DNA from: Janthinobacterium sp. FW305-129
GTDB taxonomy: Bacteria; Pseudomonadota; Gammaproteobacteria; Burkholderiales; Burkholderiaceae_D
DNA length: 64,000 bases
NCBI RefSeq assembly: GCF_020858115.1
Contig: NZ_JACYMM010000007.1
Location: 248,901 to 312,900, forward strand
Reading direction: 5' to 3'
This document shows positions 45,173 through 54,333 of the stretch, piece by piece. A program made the position numbers and the translations under genes. The number at the start of each line of letters is the position of its first letter. Positions within the stretch are counted from its first letter, which is position 1. Under the pieces are notes generated by a model. The model had not been told where the DNA came from, searched no databases, and was given only the letters and a program-made list of their open reading frames with translations.

Positions 45173-47041
45173 TTATTGCGGCGTGCCGCGCACGTCGAAT
45201 TCCACTTTCCAGCGCTCGGCGCCGTCAGGGGAAACGGCCAGCAGCTCCAGGGTGCCCGCTTCCGTCACGCGTGCGTGCAATTTCACCTGCACGACGTCGC
45301 CGGCCGAGCGGCCTTCGGCGGACAGCGTCGCCTGGATTTCGCTCAGTTCCTGCAATTCATCGGGACCCCAGAAGTCGAGCAAGTCGCCGATCTGGTCGTT
45401 GCGGCGCGTGGACGAGGCGAAGAAGCGGAAGTGCACGGGCTCGCCCACGACGAGGCCGAATTGCTGGCCCGGCAGTTCCAGCTCGCTGCCTTCTTCCATG
45501 CCGAACGGTGCCACGCACAGGGCCTGGATCGGCGGTTCCATGCCGGGGATGGCGGGCATGGCCGATTCGATGGCGACATAAAAGGAACTGGCCGTGCCGC
45601 CGCGGATGCGCACGCCATGGCCGCGCCGCACGTAGCTGTAGTAGGCGGCGCCACGGGCCACGGCCAGATCCAGGTCGGCCCCGGCCAGCATGCGCGCCGG
45701 CTCCGCGCCTTCCATGTACAGCCAGTCGTTGACGGTGGCCATGATGCGCTGCACCAGCAAGTCGGACTTGAAGACGCCGCCGTTGAACAGCACGGCCGTC
45801 GGGTGCAAAAAGCTGGCGCCTTCCGCCTGGCGGCCCGCGAAGCCTTCCAGTTCGCTGGTGGCCGCCACTTGCCGGCCCAGGAAGGCGGCCAGGTGGCGCG
45901 TGATGGCCGCGTCCTGCGCATACGGCAAGCCCAGTTGCGTCAGGCCGGCGCGCGTGCGCACGGCGGGGCGGCTCGACGCTTCCACCTGCGGGAAGAAACC
46001 GTCGAGAATGAAAGTGGACACTTCCGCGCGCGTCAGCTCCGTGCGGATGGAGCCGCCGATCAGCTTCGAGCCGCGGCTCGGCACGACGATCGGTGCCACA
46101 TCGAGGCCGCTGTCGGCCAGCAGGCTTTCCTTGGCGCTGCGGCAGCCGTAAGTGAGTGCGCGCATCTGCCAGGCGTCCAGCTGGGTGCCGTTGGCGGCCA
46201 GCTTGCGCGCCACCAGGTGGGCCAGGGCCAGGTCCATATTGTCGCCGCCAAGCAGGATGTGTTCTCCGACCGCCACGCGGTGCGGTTCCAGCACGCCGTC
46301 GCGTTCCAGTACGGCGATCAGCGAAAAGTCGCTGGTGCCGCCGCCCACGTCGACCACTAAAATGATGTCGCCCGGCTTGACTTCCTTGCGCCAGCGTCCT
46401 TCGCTGGTCTGGATCCAGCTGTACAAGGCCGCTTGCGGCTCTTCCAGCAGGGTCAGTGACGCGTAGCCGGCCGCCTGCGCCGCTTCCATCGTCAGCTCGC
46501 GCGCGGCAGGGTCGAACGAGGCGGGAATCGTCACCGTGATTTCCTGCTCGGCGAACGGCGCTTGCGGGTGGGCGTTGTCCCAGGCCTGGCGCAAATGCGT
46601 CAGGTAGCGCGTGGCGGCCGTGATCGGCGAGATGCGCGGCACTTCCGCCGGCGCGTCGTTCGGCAGGATGGCCGCGCGGCGGTCCACGCCCGGGTGGCAC
46701 AGCCAGCTTTTCGCGCTGGACACTAAACGGATCGGCGTGGTGGCGCCGCGGCTGCGGGCCATTTCGCCGACGACGAATGGCGCTTCGGCTTCCTCCGTGA
46801 CCCAGGGCAGGGCCAGGTCGCCCGCCGCCACTTCATCGGCGTGCGGCAGGTAGACGAACGAGGGCAGCAGCGGCAATTCCTCGACGGTGCCCGGTGCCGA
46901 CAGTTGCGGCACTTTCAGCACGCCGTGGCTGGATTGCTCGCCGTCGCTTTCGACCAGGTTCACATATGACAGGGCGCTGTGGGTGGTGCCCAGGTCGATG
47001 CCGATGGCGTAGCGCGGAGTAGGGTTGATGGTATCGCTCAC
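45173..47041 (-). CDS. Hsp70-family protein, short DnaK-like
   Basis: A 622-residue Hsp70 relative. The ATPase domain motifs are AIGIDLGTTHSALSYV, VDVGGGTSDFSLIAV and LFNGGVFKSDLLVQRI. A shortened beta-sandwich-like tail (from about 500) ends at FDVRGTPQ with no helical lid or EEVD-like end. The start is a GTG at 47041 whose sequence overlaps the DUF2760 stop (GTGA). It is a paralogue of the 921-residue neighbour over the ATPase domain, so the pair may work as a heterodimer. That is inference. Confidence 0.9.
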   Translation of the reverse strand: MSDTINPTPRYAIGIDLGTTHSALSYVNLVESDGEQSSHGVLKVPQLSAPGTVEELPLLPSFVYLPHADEVAAGDLALPWVTEEAEAPFVVGEMARSRGATTPIRLVSSAKSWLCHPGVDRRAAILPNDAPAEVPRISPITAATRYLTHLRQAWDNAHPQAPFAEQEITVTIPASFDPAARELTMEAAQAAGYASLTLLEEPQAALYSWIQTSEGRWRKEVKPGDIILVVDVGGGTSDFSLIAVLERDGVLEPHRVAVGEHILLGGDNMDLALAHLVARKLAANGTQLDAWQMRALTYGCRSAKESLLADSGLDVAPIVVPSRGSKLIGGSIRTELTRAEVSTFILDGFFPQVEASSRPAVRTRAGLTQLGLPYAQDAAITRHLAAFLGRQVAATSELEGFAGRQAEGASFLHPTAVLFNGGVFKSDLLVQRIMATVNDWLYMEGAEPARMLAGADLDLAVARGAAYYSYVRRGHGVRIRGGTASSFYVAIESAMPAIPGMEPPIQALCVAPFGMEEGSELELPGQQFGLVVGEPVHFRFFASSTRRNDQIGDLLDFWGPDELQELSEIQATLSAEGRSAGDVVQVKLHARVTEAGTLELLAVSPDGAERWKVEFDVRGTPQ

Positions 47042-47619
47042 AGTTCCACCTCGGCCGGTGCGAGGATGGACGCGTCGTGCTGCCCGCTCAGTTTCGGCAG
47101 GCGCACGCTCGAAGCGCGCCAGCCGCGGTGGCTCAGGGTGCCCGTGAATGGCGCGGAACCGACGACGTTGCCCGTCAGGCGTACTTGCGCGGAATCAAAG
47201 CCTTCCTGCAGCACGATGCGGCTGCCCTCGGCTTCCTGGCGCACGGCCTCGATGGTGAAGTATTCGCGCATAACCTTGGCGCAGCCTTCATGCACGACGC
47301 GGGCGGCCGCGCCGATGTCGGCATCGGCATGGCTGCCCAGGTTTTCCTGGGTGAAGTCGATCAGGCGCGCTTCGCGTTGCAGCAGGGCCAGCAATTGCAG
47401 GGCCGCGTCGGGCGTGGCTTCCTTCAATATGACGGGCGCGGCGGCCGGCACGGGGGCTGGCGCCGGAGCCGGGGCCACGGGTGCCACGGGGGCGGCCTCG
47501 GGCAGGGACAATTTTTCCACCCGGGCCGCATAGGCGGCGTCCGACAGGGTGCTGAAGAAGGCGCCGAAGGCCAGCGGGACGCGGCGCCAGAACGATGGGT
47601 GGGACGATGGTGTGCTCAT
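47038..47619 (-). CDS. DUF2760-domain protein
   Basis: A 193-residue protein of the DUF2760 type. An N-terminal segment (WRRVPLAFGAFFSTLSDAAYAARV) resembles the short hydrophobic start of this family. A proline/alanine linker (about 44-62) leads to the conserved domain (DAALQLLALLQREARLIDFTQENLGSHADADIGAAARVVHEGCAKV...). It is the first gene of the operon with two Hsp70 relatives and overlaps the next gene by four bases. The function is unknown; it is a likely adaptor or client of the Hsp70 pair. Confidence 0.85.
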   Translation of the reverse strand: MSTPSSHPSFWRRVPLAFGAFFSTLSDAAYAARVEKLSLPEAAPVAPVAPAPAPAPVPAAAPVILKEATPDAALQLLALLQREARLIDFTQENLGSHADADIGAAARVVHEGCAKVMREYFTIEAVRQEAEGSRIVLQEGFDSAQVRLTGNVVGSAPFTGTLSHRGWRASSVRLPKLSGQHDASILAPAEVEL

Positions 47620-47873
47620 AGGAACTCGTTTCTCTGATCTGTAGGGTGGCGTCGGCGGCGGGGGCCGCTTCGCAAGGTAGTGCCATGTGCGGGGCCAACA
47701 GGGCCGGCTGCGTTTGCCCGCATGATACCAGCTACGGGGCCGGCGCCAAAGCCGCCGCCCCCGTTCCCGCCTGCCTGTGGCGTGGATTTTCTTTGTTCCT
47801 GCGCAAGGAAACGTTCGATTTCGTGCCGCTTCGACTAGAATCGCGCATTATCTTTTTGCATGACCTGGATGCC

Positions 47874-48473
47874 ATGTCTACCGACTTTTCCCTGTATTTA
47901 GCCAGCAGCACTTACATCGACAGCGACCATCCGGCCGTGCGCGCCAAGGCGGCCGAACTGGCGGCAGGTGCCGTGGGCGACGCCGCCATCGCGGCCCGCT
48001 GCTTTAGCTTCGTGCGCGACGAGATTGCCCACAGCTGGGATTACCAGCGCAATCCCGTCACCTGCCGCGCTTCCGACGTGTTGCAGCATGGCACGGGCTA
48101 CTGTTATGCGAAGAGCCATCTGCTGGCCGCGCTGCTGCGCGCCAACGGCATTCCCGCCGGCCTGTGCTACCAGCGCCTGGCCGTCGGCGAAATCGGGCCG
48201 CCGTTTTGCCTGCACGGCTTGAATGCCGTGTACCTGCAAGAATTTGGCTGGTACCGCATCGATGCGCGCGGCAACAAGTCCGGGGTCAATGCCGCCTTTA
48301 CGCCGCCGCAGGAGCAACTGGCGTTTCCCGTGCTGGCGCCGGAAGAGCGCGATCTGCCGGAAATCTGGCCGGCACCGCTGCCCCAGGTGATCGCATCCCT
48401 GACCGGCCATGCGACCGTGCAGGACGTGGCCGCGCACTTGCCCGATATCGAATTGTTGCCGCTGAAAAAATAA
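47874..48473 (+). CDS. Transglutaminase-like domain protein
   Basis: A 199-residue cytoplasmic protein of the transglutaminase/protease superfamily. The catalytic triad is visible as Cys in GTGYCYAKSHLLAALLRANGIPAGL, His in LHGLNAVYL and Asp in YRIDARG. The start is the ATG at 47874; in-frame sequence further upstream has no support. Seventeen bases separate it from the lipoprotein gene that follows. Substrate unknown. The 254 bases upstream hold no obvious gene. Confidence 0.86.
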   Translation: MSTDFSLYLASSTYIDSDHPAVRAKAAELAAGAVGDAAIAARCFSFVRDEIAHSWDYQRNPVTCRASDVLQHGTGYCYAKSHLLAALLRANGIPAGLCYQRLAVGEIGPPFCLHGLNAVYLQEFGWYRIDARGNKSGVNAAFTPPQEQLAFPVLAPEERDLPEIWPAPLPQVIASLTGHATVQDVAAHLPDIELLPLKK

Positions 48474-48489
48474 TCTCAAGAAAGAAATC

Positions 48490-49278
48490 ATGAAAAAAGT
48501 GTATGTTGGCCTGCTAGGCCTGATGTTGCTGGCCGGTTGCGGCGGCAAGGGCGAGAGCGGCGGGCAATCGAGCGCCGCGCGTCTCGACGGCAAGGAAAAG
48601 GGCAGCGAGTTTCTTGCCTATGAACACAATGTCAGCGTCGATACGAGCGAGGCGCAAGTGCGGCCCCTGTATGAAAAAGTCGTCGCCGCCTGCAAGGCCG
48701 ATACGGGAAACGGCTGTCTGCTGCTCGATTCCAGCGTCGACAGCGGCCGCTACGTGCATGCGCGCATCAGCATGCGGGCCAAGCCGGCCGGCATCAGGAA
48801 GCTCGTCGCGCTGGTCGCGGCCGAAGGCGACGTCACCAGCCAGGGCACCAAGGTGGAAGACCTGGGCCGCCCTGTGCTCGACAGCAAGAAGCGCCTGGAG
48901 ATGCTCAGGCAATACCAGGCGCAGCTGCAGGACCTGGAAAAGCGCTCGGGCACGAACGTCGACGCCCTGATCAAGGTGAGCAAGGAACTGGCTACCGTGC
49001 AAGTGGAGCTGGAGCAGGCGACGGCGGCCAATGCCCTGTTGATGCAGCGCATCGATACGGACTTGCTGAACGTGGCCATCAGCGCCGAAGGCAAGCAATC
49101 GTTCTGGCGCCCCGTCAAGCGCGCGCTGGGCAATTTCACGGAAAACCTGTCGGAAGGCGTGGCCAACGCCATCACGGCCATGGCCTACATCCTGCCGTGG
49201 CTGATCGCGTTCGTGCTGCTGTTCCCGCTGGGCCGCAAGGGCTGGCGCCGCTTGCGAGGCTTGCCGCGCAAGGATTGA
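48490..49278 (+). CDS. DUF4349-type lipoprotein
   Basis: A 262-residue lipoprotein. The lipobox LLAGC puts the lipidated Cys at about residue 18. A periplasmic domain includes LAYEHNVSVDTSEAQVRPLYEKVVAAC and a coiled coil (about 135-185, MLRQYQAQLQDLEKRSGTNVDALIKVSKELATVQVELEQ). A C-terminal membrane helix (about 230-248) and a basic tail complete the DUF4349 layout. It follows the transglutaminase-like gene with AAAGAAATC as ribosome site and ends before a strong terminator. Function unknown; envelope role likely. Confidence 0.85.
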   Translation: MKKVYVGLLGLMLLAGCGGKGESGGQSSAARLDGKEKGSEFLAYEHNVSVDTSEAQVRPLYEKVVAACKADTGNGCLLLDSSVDSGRYVHARISMRAKPAGIRKLVALVAAEGDVTSQGTKVEDLGRPVLDSKKRLEMLRQYQAQLQDLEKRSGTNVDALIKVSKELATVQVELEQATAANALLMQRIDTDLLNVAISAEGKQSFWRPVKRALGNFTENLSEGVANAITAMAYILPWLIAFVLLFPLGRKGWRRLRGLPRKD

Positions 49279-49323
49279 TGCGCAAACATTAAAACCTCCG
49301 GCGCACCGTTTTACGGCAATTTG

Positions 49324-49363
49324 AAACCTGACTGCACAGTCCTTGTGCAGCCAGGTTTTTTTT
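49324..49363 (+). terminator. Intrinsic terminator before the urea importer operon
   Basis: AACCTGACTGCACA and TGTGCAGCCAGGTT pair with one mismatch around a short loop and lead into a run of eight T. It separates the lipoprotein gene from urtA. Confidence 0.92.
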
Positions 49364-49408
49364 CGTGCGGCGGGGGCCGCGTGCACCATGGCGGACACCT
49401 CTTGGCGC

Positions 49409-49424
49409 TGGCATGCATTCTGCT
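49409..49424 (+). promoter_or_regulatory. Sigma-54-type promoter of urtABCDE
   Basis: TGGCATGCATTCTGCT carries GG and GC separated by exactly ten bases, close to the sigma-54 consensus TGGCACG-N4-TTGC. It is 55 bases before the urtA start. Nitrogen-limitation control through NtrC would fit a urea importer, though I found no convincing NtrC dyad. Confidence 0.68.
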
Positions 49425-49478
49425 TTAACAACATCGCAAGCCCAGCTAGACCCCCACGAACCCATCACAGGAGTCCCC

Positions 49479-50732
49479 ATGTCACGACGCATCATCCTGA
49501 AAGCGGCCGCCGCCGGCGCACTGGCCCTGGCCACGTCCACTTACATGCAGGCAGCCCTGGCCGCCGATACCATCAAGGTGGGCATCTTGCACTCGCTGTC
49601 GGGCACCATGGCCATTTCCGAAACGTCGCTGAAGGACGTGGCCCTGATGACGATCGCCGAGATCAATGCCAAGGGCGGCGTGCTGGGCAAGAAGCTGGAA
49701 GCCGTCGTCGTCGATCCCGCCTCGAACTGGCCTCTGTTTGCGGAAAAAGCGAGACAGCTGGTGGCGCAGGATAAAGTGGCCGTCGTGTTCGGCTGCTGGA
49801 CGTCCGTGTCGCGCAAGTCGGTGTTGCCGGTGTTCAAGGAACTCAACAGCCTGCTGTTTTACCCGGTGCAATACGAGGGCGAGGAGCTGGAAAAGAATGT
49901 GTTTTATACGGGCGCCGCACCGAACCAGCAGGCGATTCCCGCCGTGGAATACCTGATGAGCAAGGATGGGGGCGGGGCCAGGCGCTTCGTGCTGCTGGGC
50001 ACGGATTACGTGTATCCGCGCACCACCAACAAGATCTTGCGCGCCTTTCTGAAAAGCAAGGGAGTCAAGGATAGCGATATCAGCGAGGTCTACACGCCGT
50101 TCGGCCATGCCGACTATCAAACCATCGTCGCCAACATCAAGAAGTTTTCCACTGGCGGCAAGACGGCCGTCATTTCCACCATCAATGGCGATTCGAACGT
50201 GCCGTTCTACAAGGAACTGGGCAATGCGGGCTTGAAAGCCACGGACGTGCCCGTCGTCGCGTTTTCCGTGGGCGAGGAAGAGCTGCGCGGCATCGATACC
50301 AAGCCCCTGCTCGGCCATCTGGCGGCCTGGAATTATTTTGAATCCGTCAAGAATCCCGTGAATACGGCCTTCATCAAGCAGTGGAAAGCGTATGCGGTGG
50401 CGCAGAAGTTGCCGAACGCGGCTTCGGTGGTGACGAACGACCCGATGGAAGCGACCTATGTCGGCATCCACATGTGGGCGCAAGCCGTGGAAAAAGCCAA
50501 ATCGACGGACACGGACAAGGTGATCGCCGCCATGGCGGGCCAGAGCGTCAAGGCGCCATCGGGCTTCACCCTGACCATGGATGCGACGAACCACCACCTG
50601 CACAAGCCCGTGATGATCGGCGAGATCAAGGCCGATGGGCAATTTAATGTCGTGTGGAAAACCAAGGAACCGATACGCGCCCAGCCGTGGAGCCCGTTTA
50701 TCAAGGGTAATGAGGGTAAGCAGAAGCTGTAA
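49479..50732 (+). CDS. urtA: Urea ABC transporter substrate-binding protein
   Basis: A 417-residue periplasmic urea/short-chain-amide binding protein. An SRR-containing signal peptide (about 1-29, ending ALAADT) could be Tat- or Sec-type. The mature part begins IKVGILHSLSGTMAISE, then has WTSVSRKSVLPVFKE and LLFYPVQYEGEE. These blocks separate UrtA from the LivJ branch. The ATG follows a CAGGAG site. First gene of urtABCDE. Confidence 0.95.
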   Translation: MSRRIILKAAAAGALALATSTYMQAALAADTIKVGILHSLSGTMAISETSLKDVALMTIAEINAKGGVLGKKLEAVVVDPASNWPLFAEKARQLVAQDKVAVVFGCWTSVSRKSVLPVFKELNSLLFYPVQYEGEELEKNVFYTGAAPNQQAIPAVEYLMSKDGGGARRFVLLGTDYVYPRTTNKILRAFLKSKGVKDSDISEVYTPFGHADYQTIVANIKKFSTGGKTAVISTINGDSNVPFYKELGNAGLKATDVPVVAFSVGEEELRGIDTKPLLGHLAAWNYFESVKNPVNTAFIKQWKAYAVAQKLPNAASVVTNDPMEATYVGIHMWAQAVEKAKSTDTDKVIAAMAGQSVKAPSGFTLTMDATNHHLHKPVMIGEIKADGQFNVVWKTKEPIRAQPWSPFIKGNEGKQKL

Positions 50733-50799
50733 AAGCCACGCCAGCGCCATCGGGCAGGTGTCCGGTGGCGCCGACCATCAACGCTTTCCCGGGATATCA

Positions 50800-52386
50800 A
50801 TGAGGCTATTCACATCGCTGCTGGTCTTCGCCTGCCTGTGCCTGTCGTCCATGGCGCAGGCCGCCATCCCACCAGAATTGCTCAAGCCGCTGGCCGGCGA
50901 CGATTCCGATGCCAGGGTCGCCACCGTGACGCAGATCGCCGCCCTGGCCACGCCCGAGGCCGCCAAAGTGCTGCAGGCGCTGCAGGACGACGCCTTGTAT
51001 GCCGCACCCGACGGCAAGGTGTACATCGTCGAGGGCGAGCAGGCATATGACCCGGCAAGCGGCCGGAACGTGCCGCTGCCGGAAGGCATCGACGGCGTGA
51101 TGGTCAACAACCGCTTGCGCTCGGCTGTGGCAGGCGCCTTGTCGGGCTTGCAGCTGCTGGCGCCGGAGCGCAGCGCCCGCCTGGCGGCCGCGCAAGCCTT
51201 GCAAAAGGCCGTCGACCCCGCGCAGCTGCCCCTGATCCGCGCGGCGCTGGCACGGGAAAGCGATGCTGACATTCAACAACTATTGCAAGTGCTGATCGCC
51301 AGCGCCAACCTGCATGCGCCCGACGCCGCCACGCGCAAGGCCGCCGTGCAGGACCTGGCCGGCAGCAGCGATGCGCGCCTGCTGCCCGTGCTGCAAGCCA
51401 TGCTGGAGCAGGGCGGTGAACCGGACGAAGCCGTGCAGCTGGCCGCCATCGAGACCATGCGCCAGATCAAGGGCAGAGTGGCGCGCATGGAATTGGCCGG
51501 CAATGTGTTCTACGGCATTTCCCTGGGCAGCGTGCTGCTGCTGGCCGCGCTGGGGCTGGCCATCACGTTCGGCTTGATGGGCATCATCAATATGGCGCAC
51601 GGCGAATTGCTGATGATAGGCGCTTACACGACCTACCTGTGCCAGCTGTTCTTCCGCAATTACTTGCCCGGCCTGCAGGATGCGTATCTGCTGGCCGCCT
51701 TGCCGGCCGCCTTTTTTGTTGCCGGCCTGGTGGGCGTGATGCTGGAACGCACGGTGATCCGCTGGCTGTACGGGCGGCCGTTGGAAACCCTGCTGGCTAC
51801 CTGGGGCATCAGCCTGATCCTCATGCAGCTGGTCCGCACGATCTTCGGCGCGCAAAACGTGGAAGTGGCCAACCCGGCCTGGATGTCGGGCGGCGTGACG
51901 GTACTGGGCGGCCTCGTGCTGCCGTACAACCGGCTGGCCATCATCGGCTTTGCCGTCATCGTCGTCGTGGCCGTGTGGTTGATCCTGAACAAGACGCGGC
52001 TGGGACTGTTCGTGCGGGCCGTTACGCAAAACCGCCGCATGGCCGATTGCGTGGGCGTGGCCACGGGCAAGGTCGACATGCTCACGTTCGGCCTCGGGTC
52101 CGGCATCGCCGGGCTCGGTGGCGTGGCCCTGTCGCAGCTGGGCAATGTGGGGCCGGACCTGGGCCAAAGCTATATCGTCGATTCCTTCATGGTGGTGGTG
52201 CTCGGTGGCGTGGGCCAGCTGGCCGGCACCGTGATCGCCGCGCTGGGACTGGGCGAAGTCAACAAATTCCTCGAACCGGTGGCAGGCGCCGTGCTGGCGA
52301 AGATCGCCATTTTGATATTCATCATCATTTTCATCCAGCGCCGGCCGCAGGGCCTGTTTGCCATGAAGGGACGCAGCGTCGAATGA
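50800..52386 (+). CDS. urtB: Urea ABC transporter permease UrtB
   Basis: A 528-residue inner-membrane permease. A signal peptide is followed by a periplasmic extension (about 22-225) of helical repeat character, common in UrtB. The LivH-type permease domain (about 230-525) includes GLAITFGLMGIINMAHGELLMIGAYTTY. The start is the ATG at 50800; earlier in-frame sequence overlaps urtA. The stop overlaps urtC (ATGA). Confidence 0.94.
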   Translation: MRLFTSLLVFACLCLSSMAQAAIPPELLKPLAGDDSDARVATVTQIAALATPEAAKVLQALQDDALYAAPDGKVYIVEGEQAYDPASGRNVPLPEGIDGVMVNNRLRSAVAGALSGLQLLAPERSARLAAAQALQKAVDPAQLPLIRAALARESDADIQQLLQVLIASANLHAPDAATRKAAVQDLAGSSDARLLPVLQAMLEQGGEPDEAVQLAAIETMRQIKGRVARMELAGNVFYGISLGSVLLLAALGLAITFGLMGIINMAHGELLMIGAYTTYLCQLFFRNYLPGLQDAYLLAALPAAFFVAGLVGVMLERTVIRWLYGRPLETLLATWGISLILMQLVRTIFGAQNVEVANPAWMSGGVTVLGGLVLPYNRLAIIGFAVIVVVAVWLILNKTRLGLFVRAVTQNRRMADCVGVATGKVDMLTFGLGSGIAGLGGVALSQLGNVGPDLGQSYIVDSFMVVVLGGVGQLAGTVIAALGLGEVNKFLEPVAGAVLAKIAILIFIIIFIQRRPQGLFAMKGRSVE

Positions 52387-53504
52387 TTACCTCATATCAA
52401 TCCAAGCCTGGCCTGTTCACGCGGCCTGTCTGGCTGGCGATTGCCGCCTGCACGGTGCTGACCGCGTTGTTGCCGATTTTTAACCTGGCGTTTGCCGAAG
52501 GGCATGCCTTGCACGTATCCGCCTACACGGTGGCGCTGGTGGGCAAGTTCATGTGCTACGCGCTGGCCGCACTGGCGCTGGACCTTGTCTGGGGCTACAC
52601 GGGCATATTGTCCCTGGGCCACGGCGTGTTCTTTGCGCTGGGCGCGTATGCGCACGGCATGTACCTGATGCGCGCCATCGGCGACCAGGGCCAGTACCAC
52701 AGCAGCTTGCCCGATTTCATGGTCTTTCTCGACTGGAAAACCTACCCGTGGTACTGGGCCTTCACGGAATACTTCTGGTACTGCATGGCGCTCGTCGTGC
52801 TGGTGCCGGGCGTGCTGGCCTTCGTCTTCGGTTATTTCGCGTTTCGCTCGCGCATCAAGGGCGTGTATTTTTCCATCATCACGCAAGCGATGACGTATGC
52901 GTTCATGCTCTTGTTCTTCCGCAATGACACCGGCTTTGGCGGCAACAACGGTTTCACGGATTTCAAGACGATACTGGGCCACAGCATCACGGCGCCCGCC
53001 ACCCGGGCCGTGCTGTTCCTGCTGACCCTGGCCTTCCTGCTGGCGGCCTTGATCGGGGCGCGCGCCATTGTCCGCTCGAAACTGGGACGGGTGCTGCAGG
53101 GCGTGCGCGACAGCGAGGCGCGCTTGATGTTTCTCGGCTACAACCCGTTGTGGTTCAAGCTGTTTGTGTGGACCTTGTCGGCCGTGCTGTGCGGCATCGC
53201 CGGCGCCTTGTACGTGCCGCAGGTGGGCATCATCAATCCGTCGGAGATGTCGCCGGCGAACTCCATCGAGATGGTCGTGTGGGTGGCGGTAGGCGGGCGG
53301 GGGACTTTAATCGGTCCCATCCTGGGCGCCTTCACCGTGAACGGTCTGAAAAGCTGGTTCACGGCAGCCATGCCGGAACTGTGGCTGTTCGCGCTGGGCT
53401 TGCTGTTCATCGGCGTCACCCTGTTCATGCAGCAAGGCATGCTGGGCGTGTTGCGCAAGATCAAACGCAAAAAAGTCGCCGCCGTGGCAGAGGAGGCCGC
53501 ATGA
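52383..53504 (+). CDS. urtC: Urea ABC transporter permease UrtC
   Basis: A 373-residue LivM-type permease with about ten hydrophobic segments. Motifs include DLVWGYTGILSLGHGVFFALGAYAHGMYL and the EAA-like RVLQGVRDSEARLMFLGYN. The ATG at 52383 overlaps the urtB stop by four bases and its own stop overlaps urtD. A much longer upstream in-frame stretch is within urtB and is not coding. Confidence 0.95.
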   Translation: MITSYQSKPGLFTRPVWLAIAACTVLTALLPIFNLAFAEGHALHVSAYTVALVGKFMCYALAALALDLVWGYTGILSLGHGVFFALGAYAHGMYLMRAIGDQGQYHSSLPDFMVFLDWKTYPWYWAFTEYFWYCMALVVLVPGVLAFVFGYFAFRSRIKGVYFSIITQAMTYAFMLLFFRNDTGFGGNNGFTDFKTILGHSITAPATRAVLFLLTLAFLLAALIGARAIVRSKLGRVLQGVRDSEARLMFLGYNPLWFKLFVWTLSAVLCGIAGALYVPQVGIINPSEMSPANSIEMVVWVAVGGRGTLIGPILGAFTVNGLKSWFTAAMPELWLFALGLLFIGVTLFMQQGMLGVLRKIKRKKVAAVAEEAA

Positions 53505-54331
53505 GCATCCGCATGTTGCCCGGCATGGCCAGCACCGAGGCTGGCCCCACTTACTCGCGCGTAAAAGGCGAGGGCGTCGATACGACGCATGGCGCCATTT
53601 TGTATCTGGAAGACATCAGCGTGTCGTTTGACGGCTTCATGGCCATCAACAAGCTGAGCCTCGATATTTCCGTGGGTGAGTTGCGCTGCATCATCGGCCC
53701 TAACGGCGCGGGCAAGACGACGATGATGGATGTCATCACGGGCAAGACGCGTCCCACCTCCGGCACGGCCTGGTTCGGCCAGACCATGAACCTGGCGACG
53801 ATGACGGAAGCGCAGATCGCCCACGCCGGCATCGGCCGCAAGTTCCAGCGGCCCACTGTGTTCGAGCAGCACACGGTGTTCGACAACCTGGAACTGGCGA
53901 TGAAGATGGACAAGCGCGTGGCGCCCACCCTGTTTGCGCGCCTGTCTTCCGAACAGGCGGGCAGGATCGAAGCGGTCTTGCGTTTGATCCGCCTCCATGG
54001 CCACGAGGCGCGGCCGGCCGGTTTGCTGTCGCACGGGCAAAAGCAGTGGCTGGAAATCGGCATGCTGCTGATGCAGGAGCCGCAGCTGATTTTGCTGGAC
54101 GAGCCCGTGGCCGGCATGTCGGACGCGGAAACGGCGCGCACGGCGGAACTCCTCAATGAATTGCGCGGCAAACATTCGATCATGGTGGTCGAGCACGACA
54201 TGGGTTTCGTCACGGAAATCGCCCGGCAAGGCATCGTCACCGTGCTGCATGAAGGTGCCGTGCTGGCGCAGGGGCGCATGGACGAGGTGCAAGCCGACGA
54301 GCGGGTCATCGAAGTCTATCTGGGAAGGTAA
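53501..54331 (+). CDS. urtD: Urea ABC transporter ATP-binding protein UrtD
   Basis: A 276-residue ATPase of the LivG branch. Walker A GPNGAGKTT and Walker B LILLDEPVAGMS are present. The signature loop is the derived LLSHGQKQWLEIG seen in UrtD. The Q-loop region RPTVFEQHTVFDNLELAM is also present. An N-terminal extension of about 30 residues precedes the fold. The start overlaps the urtC stop by four bases; two bases separate it from urtE. Confidence 0.95.
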   Translation: MSIRMLPGMASTEAGPTYSRVKGEGVDTTHGAILYLEDISVSFDGFMAINKLSLDISVGELRCIIGPNGAGKTTMMDVITGKTRPTSGTAWFGQTMNLATMTEAQIAHAGIGRKFQRPTVFEQHTVFDNLELAMKMDKRVAPTLFARLSSEQAGRIEAVLRLIRLHGHEARPAGLLSHGQKQWLEIGMLLMQEPQLILLDEPVAGMSDAETARTAELLNELRGKHSIMVVEHDMGFVTEIARQGIVTVLHEGAVLAQGRMDEVQADERVIEVYLGR

Positions 54332-54333
54332 CC

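Noticed and set aside
42693..45581. A 962-codon plus-strand open frame opposite the long Hsp70 gene
   Set aside because: Shadow frame; Hsp70 phosphate motifs are on the minus strand.
49381..49400. NtrC binding site near GTGCACCATGGCGGACACCT
   Set aside because: Only one half matches the NtrC dyad, and it is too close to the sigma-54-like promoter for a typical enhancer.
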